A DNA stretch of 64,000 bases from Pochonia chlamydosporia 170 (lineage: Eukaryota; Ascomycota; Sordariomycetes; Hypocreales; Clavicipitaceae): the NCBI RefSeq assembly GCF_001653235.2, contig NC_035794.1, positions 310,001-374,000 of the forward strand, in the 5' to 3' direction. Positions 22,387-32,345 of the stretch are shown piece after piece; position 1 is the stretch's first letter; every line of letters starts with the position of its first letter. Under the pieces are notes generated by a model. That model was not told the DNA's origin. It did not search any database and worked only from the letters and a program-made list of their open reading frames with translations. Made by a program: the position numbers and the translations under genes.

Positions 22387-23190
22387 CTACTCAAGAATGA
22401 GTTCCTCCACCGCAACAGGCTTCTTAAGCTCCTGAAGCGCCTCATCATCTGAATCCGAATCATCAGCAGCTAATCTCCCATCCTGGACATCCGGTCCCGA
22501 ATCGCCCAACTTCAGCACCTGCGACCTAAACTTGGACGTCGTCACCCTTCTCAGTTCCAGCGCAAAGATCTGGTTCCTACCAGACTTGGCCTTGAAGACC
22601 GTCGCCTTCTTCTTGTGCGTTCCCGCGCCGACCTTTGGATTCGCGACATCCCCAAGTGGCATTCCCGCCACAGTAATTTCTCCAATCGGGACCTCAACGT
22701 GCCCATCAATCTGCAATTCTTGCTTATTTTCAAAGTTAATCGTAACATCTTCGCACGTCATGATGCCCACCACCACCCACACAGGTTTAAGATACGGCCA
22801 CTTCATCCACTTGGGAACCGTCTTCGCAACTGCCGGGTCGGCTTTGCGCTCTTCGAAGAACTGGTCGTGCTGCAGCAACCGCTTGAACCGGATGAATTTT
22901 CCCTCTAGATGCACCTTGTCCTCGTTATCGGCGTTGATGTTGAACCCTGCGACGGACCCGAGCGAGGCGGTGGCCGAGACGCCGTCGCCCTTGCTGTTGG
23001 TGAGGTCGAAGTCGGTGAGGCATCCTTCAGTGAAGTTGAGTTTGTTCCATTGTGCTTCTTGGACGGGGCAGTACTCCCATCCGGGGTTGAGGTAGTGTTT
23101 CACGAAGGCGCCGACGACTTGCTTTTCGAACTTTTCTGTGTCCAGCCACGATTGGTACTTTAGGATGACGAACTCGGGATCGCCTTTCAT
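22387..23190 (-). CDS. Gasdermin-like protein (HET-Q1/RCD-1 type, 267 aa)
   Basis: A single exon. The length equals that of the fungal gasdermins (about 260-280 aa). Order of elements follows the gasdermin pore-forming domain: N-terminal strand-helix (FVILKYQSWL), a central helix-rich part (FKRLLQHDQFF, DPAVAKTVPKWM), then the strand VWVVVGIMTCEDVTINF, a second hairpin, KKKATVFKAKSGRNQ, and the strand IFALELRRVTT. A tail of about 45 residues, acidic in the middle (DDSDSDDE), follows residue ~220; in fungal gasdermins a short C-terminal tail is removed by a protease to free the pore-forming part. Its stop is 136 bp from the S8 protease stop, tail to tail. Family role: plasma-membrane pores and cell death in non-self recognition. 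The call rests on fold-order similarity seen by eye, not on a search. Confidence 0.68.
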   Translation of the reverse strand: MKGDPEFVILKYQSWLDTEKFEKQVVGAFVKHYLNPGWEYCPVQEAQWNKLNFTEGCLTDFDLTNSKGDGVSATASLGSVAGFNINADNEDKVHLEGKFIRFKRLLQHDQFFEERKADPAVAKTVPKWMKWPYLKPVWVVVGIMTCEDVTINFENKQELQIDGHVEVPIGEITVAGMPLGDVANPKVGAGTHKKKATVFKAKSGRNQIFALELRRVTTSKFRSQVLKLGDSGPDVQDGRLAADDSDSDDEALQELKKPVAVEELILE

Positions 23191-24126
23191 GGTGGAGCTT
23201 GTGTTTGCGGAAGCTGTAGTGTGATGGTGCTACGCATGCAATTTTGCATGAAAGGTTGAATGAAAGAGCCTAATTATCACCACATGGACCAGCAAGGTGT
23301 GAGTTGAGTCCTTCGAAGCAACTCCTCAACTGATCGGCCAACTGGTTGGCCACAGCCCCTCAGCCAGCCTTAGAATTCAGTCCATGTCAGCCAACCAACC
23401 ATCAGTTTCTTCAATATTATTTGACGCCGTAAGCAACGTGCATTGGTGGATGTGATGTGCAAAGGCCTTGTGAAGAGTTGTGTTGTGATGAGACACAATG
23501 CCAGGCGCTCAAAGGTGAGACGAAGTACGGTCATCAGCATGAGGCCAATGGAAGGGCAGGATCCAGATCTCAAGCAGGTCAATGAATAGCAGGTGCGGGT
23601 GTTCCCGCAGTCTGTTCTCTCCACACCCGCAAAATGACGCTATTTTCCAGTCCGTCTTAAACTGGCGCGGTGTCATGAGAACATTGAATGTCTGGTGCGG
23701 TGGCCGAGAGCAGATTGCAGTCTGTGGTAAAACCATTTGCCTACGTCCAAGTATACCCTAATACATCGCAATATGTGTTAGTACACACTGCGATATGTGA
23801 TGTCTCTTATGACATAGAGTTTAATACTTTTGACCTGTAATGTATTTGGAGTAGAGCACCAAGTTTCAAGTTGGGTCTCCGCCATCCATGTCCATCCAGT
23901 GCATTCACGCAAGAGCGCCAAGACATGTTGCGATGACTAGCTCAACCACGAGACACTATAACCAACTTGGCAAGCAGGCGGGTTTAGCTACAGTGGGAGG
24001 CACAAAACATGAACTTATTAGACTTGGATGAATTAGGCGACGCGCAATTTCTCAGTGCCGAAGCATCAGATTAAAAGTCATTGTCAAGCAGAACTGAAAA
24101 CATTGATTGTACCATACGCCTCAGCC
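23191..24126. other. Promoter side of gasdermin-like gene, with MITE copy
   Basis: About 930 bp. It holds the leader of the gasdermin-like gene, a MITE-like copy at 23718-23837, and the 3' flank of the EthD-like gene. No other coding sequence is supported. Confidence 0.55.
23718..23837 (+). mobile_element. MITE-like element, copy 4
   Basis: It begins CAGTCTGTGGTAAAACC, carries the core CTAATACATCGCAATATG followed by TGTTAG and the strand ACACACTGCGATATGTG, and ends AATACTTTTGACCTG followed by TA. The core is a 9-bp inverted repeat (CTAATACAT / ATGTGTTAG, one mismatch) around CGCAAT. It lies about 530 bp upstream of the gasdermin-like start codon. Confidence 0.7.
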
Positions 24127-24523
24127 CTAGGCCACCTTCTCAACAGCCTGGATACCTCCTTTCAAGACAATCGGCTTGGCAGTAGTAAACTTGGGGATGT
24201 CGCCAAACACCGCAGCAGAGTTGGGTCCCGCCCTCGCAGTCTCGTATGCAGCCAGCGACTCAAACTTGAGGATAGCCTGGATCTGATAAGGCAGATCAGC
24301 GGCAAACTGGGTGATTTCCCAACTCTGTAGACCGTCGCCGCCCCAGGAACTAATAGATGAGAAGTGGTCAGTTCTCGATGTTGTGGTGGATTGCCGAGGT
24401 TGAGCGGCAGCTTTCGGTTGGAGCTACAACTACTTACGCTGATACGAGGGGCATGTGTGTTTCCAAGTAATACTTGAGATCGAAGTCGTGGCCCGAGGGG
24501 TACAGGATGGTGATGGAAGCCAT
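24127..24523 (-). CDS. Small EthD-like / dimeric alpha-beta barrel protein (102 aa)
   Basis: Two exons, 24523-24438 and 24349-24127, joined in phase (intron gtaagtag...ttag). The start MASITILYPSGHDFDLKYYLETHMPLV, interrupted by no stop, is the classic EthD opening in which DxxYYxxxHMPLV forms the first strand-helix pair. The second exon gives WGGDGLQSW, LKFESLAAYETARAG and DIPKFTTAKPIV, ending in VEKVA. Members are about 100 aa, dimeric, and act as small oxygenase-, isomerase- or cyclase-like proteins, sometimes in secondary metabolism. No specific reaction can be assigned. No link to its STAND/gasdermin neighbours is visible. Confidence 0.82.
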
Positions 24524-25319
24524 TTTGGTATTGGTTGTGGTGGTTGGGAATGTGTATGTTGAAGATGGTATTGGGATTGATGTCATGGCAAGATTGGAGT
24601 CTGTAGAACCAGACCCAATTTAAGAGGCCGTTTATCTGGTGTAACTGACTCATATTCTGACATAACACCGCAGACGGGGTTCAGCTGCTTCCATCATTGG
24701 AACACAAGGTGGAATTCGGCATGCAATTAAGATGGAGGAAGAAGTTACCCCGCTCCTTGATCGGATCAATTGATGGAATCAGCGGAGCGTTCCTTTTTGC
24801 TGGTCAAATGACCCAGCGGTTGTTTTTCCTCAATAGCAAGAGAGCATCGGGCTTCCGTTGGCCGAGGGTTTAAGTGCTCTAACGGATATAACTTTTACGC
24901 CTGAAAGAGAGTCAAGATTTAACATGCTCCGAAAAAAAAGAAAGAAAGAAAGAAACACATACATAATCTTTGGTATTGTTTACCTACGTGAAAATTGAAG
25001 CGTTATATTCTTTACTATCCTATTAGCATTTTATTGCAACCTAACCTCAAACCGCATAAACGAGCACCCCTCTGCACGTCACGTTCAATACTGCCGTTGA
25101 GAGCGTTTATAGGCAAGCTCTAAAAGACATTTATTTAAAGCATCGACTTCCTAAACAATCAAAATCCCATCATGAGAGCCTTAGTGAATGTTCACCTAGC
25201 TCTATAAAAGGGAAAACTCCCTTTTGAATAAACTGCCTTTGACTTATACAACAAGACACTTACGCACTCACAACCACAGCACACTTACAGACATGTATTA
25301 TAACACACCCGCAGACTTA
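24524..25319. other. Intergenic region with purine microsatellite and hairpin
   Basis: No gene supported. An A/G-rich (AAAG)n tract lies at 24932-24955. At 25206-25225 there is a perfect 8-bp inverted repeat (AAAAGGGA / TCCCTTTT, 4-nt loop) that begins inside a TATA-like TATAAAAG pointing to the right, although the only gene nearby reads leftward. Confidence 0.5.
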
Positions 25320-26491
25320 TTAAGGGATGTGTTGAGGAGACAGCCCGGGAACAACCGGGCTGCTGATGGTGTCCCCTGTTGGCGATAGCACCGGTCTCCT
25401 TCTCAAGACCAGGACGGGATGGTGGGTTCTATGGTGTTGAGAGGCGATGTCAGGCAAACCATCCGCGCTTGGGCCCGAACCCGTTTCCTCTGGACAGGTG
25501 ACGTCCTCGTCCAAGGACTCTACGGTATCGTGCCTCGTTCCGGATTCACGAATGTAGCGCTCCATCTGCGCGCTAGTCGAGTCTACGGTGGCCTTCTCAT
25601 AGTTGATAAACTCGTGTCCAGCGTGTCGTCGTGAGTGGATTTCGAGGTCAGTGGCGGAAGAGAAGCCAGTCTCCATGTCTAACTTGTGACAAGGAATGCA
25701 TTTGTAATAGGCCCTGCGATCAACAAATGATTTGCAAGTGGGGGAATGACTTGCAGCGAGCATGTCGAAATCCACGGCGGGCTGACCGTTGTGCGACACC
25801 CGAATGGCACAGTATCTTCCAACTTCGAGAAAGCAGTACTTGCAGGTAAAGCCCCACCGCTTGGGTTCTTGAGGGTTACAAGCTACAGATAGCTCGTCGG
25901 CGGTTGCCATGCCAAGTTGACAGAGAGTTGCTCCATGGCAAAATCTCAGAGGCTGACCCGGGAGCGGCAAGGGCTCCCGGCCGTGTTGGAATGTGTAGCT
26001 GCCGCGATCCATGAAACTGGCCAGAGACTTCTCGACTTTCTTATTCAGCAGATCTATCTGCCTAAAGAGTGTCTTTGCAATTACTTCGACATTATCTGCG
26101 TCGGTTTGTGCCTGAGCACGGAGTGCTTGTGCTTGCAGTTGTAGCTTAGAAAGCCTTGACCTTAGGCGCCGGAGCGAAGGGGACAGTGCTAACACTTCAT
26201 TGTATAGTTGATCTGTTTCATACACCCGAGTCAGTGGCTGACTTGCCTTGAAAGGAACTCTAGATGGGTCAAGTTCCTACCATCTAATTTGTACCCTAGA
26301 AAGCTACCAAATCTCGATGCAAGAGCATTATATTGTCGCATTAACTCCAAAACGCTGTTTGGCGCGCCAGCACACTGACCGAAGTGCCCATCTGCTTTGT
26401 TGGGCAAGTATTTTACTACTAGGTCATGGATTGCCGTACTGGCCGAAATAAGAGTGCAGATGGTCGCTATGATTGTGATCGGATCGACCAT
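25320..26491 (-). CDS. Zinc-motif protein with STAND-like N-terminus (367 aa)
   Basis: Two exons, 26491-26281 and 26212-25320, joined in phase. The start MVDPITIIATICTLISAST resembles the hydrophobic first helix of fungal STAND/HeLo-like N-terminal domains. Residues ~75-130 are a coiled-coil-prone helix (LRRLRSRLSKLQLQAQALRA). A cysteine-rich centre follows: CNPQEPKRWGFTCKYC, then C-x2-C at YYKCIPCHK and HSRRHAGHEF, together likely zinc-binding. The C-terminus is a disordered Ser/Pro/Thr-rich tail. I do not know this family by name. Its position between the gasdermin pair and a dynamin suggests a signalling or adaptor role, which is only inference. Confidence 0.68.
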
Positions 26492-27309
26492 GTTTGATCA
26501 CCAAGAGTATAAGTAAGGACAAAGAGGACCCTCTGAGAACAACGAAGAGATCAGAGAGACATAACCTAGCAATTATGGTACAGCTGGCCTATTTTCGTGG
26601 TCAGATTTGCTTATATTGTAACAAGAGAAGGAGTATTCACTTTCATTCCTGACCACTGAGACCCCGAATAAAAGTCTCTCAACCAGACCCGCCACCAGAG
26701 GTCCATTCCGAGCACACCAAACACAACTGCCGAGTTGTATCTCAACCATTGTGGCAAGAAGTGCCAGTAATTCCTTTTTTTTTTTTTGAAACTGCGCCTT
26801 TCAGGTAGAGATCAATACTAATACCTGCCATGGCTGTGCATCCATGGCAATATTTCTCAGCTCGTCTGCCACCATAAGGCGCATTTGGAGACCACGCCAT
26901 ACAGCTAAGGAGCTTCATGCTGTTTAACAGGATGAAGCCCAAGCCCCCGCGGCACAAAAGTGCCGGTTGTTTCTTCTAGACCGCAGCTATCATAAAATCG
27001 TCAAAGGTACTGTTTGGTGAGGCTGTCCGGCTGAGTTGCGAGTCACAGGCGCAACGCCACTCCTCTTTGTACAGATGCTGACGTCCACAAGGCTGCGAGT
27101 CTGGACCTAGTAGACCTGTGTCTAACATACGATGGGTCTTTTTGATGCTTAATGTCGCGCGAGAGTGATATACCGGGCTCTTCCGTTGCAGAACAAATAC
27201 TTGGAGCTCCTAATTAGAGAGACAGGTTGTTTCCGACAAGTGGCATTCTCTACCGTCCAGTTGTCCCTCAATATATACCGCCAGCGCATGACATCAAACG
27301 TTATATGCG
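26492..27309. other. Divergent promoter region, nothing further recognised
   Basis: About 820 bp between the divergent zinc-motif and dynamin genes. A 13-base T run occurs near 26775-26788. No coding or RNA feature is supported. Confidence 0.5.
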
Positions 27310-29618
27310 ATGGATAGTGTCCCAAGCCATAATGGGCTTAATGGAACTCAGCGAACGGGTCCAGGCAGCTTATTTTCCACAGAGGATTCGGAGTACACCG
27401 GGTTCCTGGACGCTCTCCAACGGCTTCGTGAACTGAACATTCACCACGTACATGACCTTCCTCAGATTATAGTTTGTGGGGAGACGTCTGTCGGCAAAAG
27501 TTCTGTTCTAGAAGCAATCATTCAAGTGCCATTCCGCCGAAGACATGGAATTTGCACGAGGTACGTCACGCAAGTGACAATTCAGCCGAAATCGCCCAAG
27601 TCCATCACCTTTCGCATCGAGCCCGACGCCACTCGACCGGAGCATGAGATCGCTAGTTTGAAAGCCTTCCCGCAGTTTGGTGACGGACCGAATTCTGCCG
27701 ACGACATCGTCCAAATGATGGAGATGGCGGACCGGGAAATATTCTCCGGTAGCCGAGAGAGAAGCGATATTGCAAATGATGTGTTGGTTATTGATATTTG
27801 GGCGGAAACAGGGACACACCTCACGCTTTTTGACCTGCCTGGACTCATAGCCAATGACGAATCGGGTGCTATCGAGGCAACCGAGCACTTGGTCTCCAAC
27901 TACATGGCCATGAAGCAGTCTATCATCCTCGCCGTGGTGTCGGCCACGCAGCACGTTATAAATGCCAAAATTCTGCAGCGGGTCAGAGAGCACGATCCAG
28001 ACTGGGAGCGCACACTTGGGGTTTTAACAAGACCAGATGTTGCCGAAAACACGGGCAAGCACGACTGGATCAAGGTTATACAGGGGACCCATGAGATATT
28101 TCAATTCTCTGGTAGATGGCATGTCATTCGAAATCGGACAACAGAAGAACTCGACAATAATACATTAATGAACGAGCGCGACAGACTGGAAAACGAGTTA
28201 TTATTCCAACCACCATGGAACACGGTGGATGCGGAGTTTTTGGGTATTCAAAGGCTCCGCGATCGACTCCGCTCAAAGCTGTGGATGGCAACAAAAAGAG
28301 AGCTACCTCACCTTCGGGACAAGCTCAAGACCAAATTAGTTGAAGTGACAGAAGACCTCCACGATTTACTTGGGAATCAGTTCGAAGATGACGATTTAAT
28401 GCGTGTCTTCCGATCAGCGGCGATGCGGTTGCAGAATGTCACCCGTGATCTTGAACGTGGCATTTACAAGAGCAACATTCCGGGCTTTGCCCTCAACCCA
28501 GCCATTCCCTTACGAGCCCGCATTGCTGAGCTGGACGACATCTTCTGCGATAACATGCGCAAGCGTGGTCACGCCTGGAGGACACCGAGTGAACTCTTGC
28601 CTGCCGACTCATCGGAAGGCGATCCAGTCTTGGCTCCTGGGCCGATCACTGCCAATGCGACGGACAGTGGGGGGTTGCCAGAGCCAAGGGACGTCAAAGA
28701 CCTTGAGACGGAAATTTCAAATGTCGTTAGGATGTTGCATGAGACTCGTGGCACTAGTCTGCCGACATTCTTTGACCCAGATCGTATAAACGAACTTTTC
28801 TGGAGCATGTCCGCGCCGTGGAATAAGATAGCTCACGCTCACACTATGAACGTATATCGGTGTTGCATGGAATATTTCAAAGCCGTCACCCCGATTGCAT
28901 TTGCACCCAGTCATGATCGACTCAAGACCGAGGGGTTCAGAAATTCTACCAAGGTAGCAAAGAGGTTTGTTAGAATGTACGTCATTCCGGAGCTAGACAG
29001 ATGCCTCGGGGAGGCAGAAGAAGAGCTACAAAGGCTAGAGAATGACAGGAAAGACTTTACAAAGAATGGCACTTTGCAGTTTTTGAAGAACCAAAGGCGT
29101 CATCGGCATGGCCGTGAGTTTCGCCGAGTCATGCGAGCAATGAATGGCGGCCAAGATTGGACCTCTGGCGACGGTGGTGAAGATCGCCTAGACCAGACTA
29201 CGTATGCGCAACGTGCCCAGAATTATACTCCAGCACAGACGGATGGAGTTGTGGCAGAGGACTTTTTAGCGGCGATGCTGTCGCACTACGTGGTACGTTC
29301 AATGTTTCTATTACCACCTCGGGGCTACGTTCCCGCGGGGGGGGGGGGGGGGGGGGGGCAGCTCTCCACGCAATTTCCTAACAACTCCTCGTGCTGAAGA
29401 TCGATCGAGATGTATACATTATGAACGTCCTGAAGCAAGTTGAAGAGCGCCATTTCCTACGCCACCTGGCGACGATTGTTCCACTGCACCTCGACATCAA
29501 TAGGGTCAAAGCATTCGTCCTGGAGAACCGGATTAACGAACAGAAGAGGAAACGACTTGAAAGTGAGCTGAATAATTATAAAACTTCTCTGTCACTACTT
29601 GAAGAATTATTGGATTAG
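27310..29618 (+). CDS. Dynamin-like large GTPase (733 aa)
   Basis: Exons 27310-29292 and 29400-29618, in phase. The GTPase motifs are in order: G1 CGETSVGKSS near residue 58, the G2 threonine in GICTRYVTQV, G3 DLPG in LTLFDLPGL, and G4 TRPD (the usual form is TKPD). A stalk region follows and the last 75 residues form the GTPase effector helices (VLKQVEERHFL to LSLLEELLD). There is no PH or proline-rich domain, as in Mx-like and other fungal dynamin-related proteins. Role: GTP-driven self-assembly on membranes; the membrane is unknown. The intron contains a 22-base G run; it is spliced out, so the run does not change the protein. The neighbour on the left is divergent. Confidence 0.88.
29337..29358. 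repeat. Homopolymer run of 22 G inside the dynamin intron
   Basis: An uninterrupted run of 22 guanines, 44 nt past the donor site. Read through as coding it would give polyglycine and a false C-terminus. Confidence 0.95.
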
Positions 29619-31222
29619 GTCTTACAGGGGTTGTGTATCCCTAGAGTTCCGGCCCTTGATAAATAGCAAGAAAATACCCCTTGAAGTTGTGTAGCATGCT
29701 GGAGACTTGGATGTCATCGCAAGTCATAGCATTCACAAATGCCGTTACTCAGCTTACATCTCCTAATTTATCGATTCGCCAACATGACATTCAATAGTTT
29801 TGTTGCTTTGCCTTTGCTACTATTGCAGTGATCGTAGTGTGGCGCCGCATGAATCATCCGCTGATACCTTGTTGTGAGCTCAAATGCCGGTAAAGCGCAC
29901 GATCCAAGCCAGTTATATGCATAAATATAGATTTCTGTTCTCTTTGATCTTAAGAGAATAGCACTAGTATAACTCTTAGTAAAATACTTGATGTAAGAGT
30001 TACTTCCCATGGCACTCACCAGCAAGACATCAGCTCCTTTGTCAACTCCACATCCATGTTCAGAACTCAGAACTGGTACTCACCCACTTGCTACAACGAA
30101 AATGCCATTGAATAACTCTGGGTAATAAGAATAAGATGCAGCTATATTTTCCCGCTGACACACAAAAACGTATCAAATATTTGCAGTCTCAAGTCACTCT
30201 CAGAAACAATTGACACAATGCACGACCCTTCAATGCATGACATCGGCACCAGCTCCGAAACAGACTCACTCCACTACGAGCGGGTACTGAACATTTGAGC
30301 CGTCTGGTTCAGCGGAGCACTAATTTCGCATCTGTGCGGCCGTCAATTCTAAGGAACATGATCCCAGTGACTCCATCCGGACCGCGCTGCCGCATACAAG
30401 CAAATCCGTGTAAATCAATGGCATCAACGAAAACACAGCATGCAAATTGCCATGAATCTCAGAAATATAACAGCATGCAACCACCAAACCCACAGTCACC
30501 AAAAATACTTACCCCGGTCAAAGCCATAAATTGATGGCAAATCTTCGGCTACATCATCGGCATCCCCGCGCCGGCCGAACACCTAGACCAGGTTGCAAAA
30601 AGCCCCAACCGAGATTTGCTCCGGCCATCTCCGCCCCAGATTGGGACATGGGCCCCGGCGCTATCGAAGTGGCGGCGCTGAAAGAAGAAAGTGAATTATG
30701 TTCGCAGGAGGAACGAGTCTGGGGAATCAACTGAATTGTTGTCTGGGTTGGGGGATACTGTAAATGACTACTGCTGGGCATGAAGGCGCCAATATCGTAG
30801 ATACATTGGCATGAAGACGATAGATCGTCGGCCTGACGTGTTAGACACGAGTTGTCTCATGTTAGTCTGTGATCGACGAAAAACCGCCGAGGGGCTTTTG
30901 GCTTGGACAGGGATCATGGGTTCACTCCGCCTTCACAACGTCAGTGAAGGCTTACGCACTGCACAAGACGGAGGCTTTTATGTCCGATCGTGACACAGAT
31001 AGGTCAGGCGGTTGATTAATTTATTGATTGATCTAGTGTTGCGTGTACACGTCATCATTACTAGCCAACGCTGCATCTAATCGTGCATGCAAGTTACAAA
31101 GTTCAAGATTGGTGGTATTCAAATTCCAAACAGACGGCCCCCAACGAGATTAATGCTTGGTGTATTTTTGTTTCTGCCTCCTTTTCCCTTCAAAGGAACA
31201 GCATCTCCGACCAAGCGGCCAT
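29619..31222. other. Intergenic region, nothing recognised
   Basis: About 1.6 kb between two converging genes. The small frames present have no domain-like content, and I see no RNA gene or transposon. Confidence 0.5.
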
Positions 31223-32345
31223 TTACAGTCCCTGGACCAGGGCAACGACGGCAATCGGCAAAGCAAGGTACAGTCCCTTTCGGCCCACCCTCATTCCTGA
31301 AGCAGCTCCGGGAGTAGCAGTCGTTGAGGTAGCAGCGCCGCCCGATGCAGTGGGGGATCCAGAACCGGTGGGCTTGGCTGTGGTGATAGTCGAGTTTCCG
31401 CCAGTGGGTGCGGCGGTGCCAGTGGGAGCAGAGGTTCCGGTAGGTGTGCTGGTAGAGTTGCCGCCACTCTTGCCGTTGTACTGGTCAACAATGAATTGAA
31501 TGATTTGGTTGCCATACTTGGAGAAGTATTGGCCGTGGACGGCCCTGTCTTCTCCAGTGTCGCAGTAGACATCGCCCGTGTCACACCACGAGGCAATCTT
31601 GTTGGCGTATTTCTTGCACTTGTCGCTGTTCTTGCGAGGGAAGAGCTACAAGCACATTTGTCAGTGCACTGCCAAATGTATACTTAAGTACCGACTTTGT
31701 GGGCCATGTTGTTGCAGAATTGAGTCTACAGGCGTCGAGGGTTGTCACTTACACCATCTTCTTTGCTGGTTCCTCGGTCGTAAGGGACGTTGGGAACGTG
31801 AGTTGGGTCACCAAACAGGGCAACCGCGACAACTAGATAACAAAAGCAATTTAGCATTTGCCACTCACGTACATAGTAATCATAGCATGGTGAGAAATAT
31901 TCGTCTTACCATTGTCCATAGCGCTGGAAGAGACGCCGGAAGTGGTTTCGAAACCATCCTCATCGGTTCCGCAAATCGTGTCCAGCGAGACTTGGGCACC
32001 CTGGGAGTATCCAATGATGGCAACCTTGCCCTTGGGGCAGCTTTTGTGGTAGTCCTCGAGGAGCTCAGTCATGTTCTTGGTGCCATTGCCGACAGAAAGA
32101 GGGTATGAGGGGTCCGCGAGGGTGGCCGGATATTGGAGGGCGACAACCTTGCTGCCGTTGATTTGGGCGGCGACTTTCTTTCCAATCAAGGTACCAGCAA
32201 CGCCAATACCTTGCTGCTCACCAGTTCCACGAGCGCTGATAATGTAGAGGCCTTCGGCGCAGCCCTTGGGATCATCACCAACATCAGTGGCTGGGATTGT
32301 TGCACGAGCAGCAAGCAGGGCGATTGGGGCGAGAAAGTGCTTCAT
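31223..32345 (-). CDS. Cutinase-fold carbohydrate esterase (CE5, acetylxylan-esterase-like), GPI-anchored
   Basis: Exons 32345-31910, 31832-31753 and 31645-31223 encode 312 residues. A signal peptide (MKHFLAPIALLAARA) is followed by the CE5 core: IISARGTGEQQG, the nucleophile elbow GYSQGA, and a C-terminal Asp/His pair in CDTGDVYC and VHGQYF. Paired cysteines fit the disulfides of this fold. A Thr/Ser/Gly/Pro-rich linker follows, and the last ~20 residues are hydrophobic (LYLALPIAVVALV) after a small-residue site, which indicates a GPI anchor. Role: secreted or cell-wall esterase acting on acetylated xylan, cutin or similar esters; substrate choice is not decided by sequence. Confidence 0.88.

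Noticed and set aside
29293..29399. Apparent frameshift and polyglycine end of the dynamin caused by the G run
   Set aside because: GTACGT donor and CTGAAG acceptor define an intron that removes the run and restores the effector region in phase.
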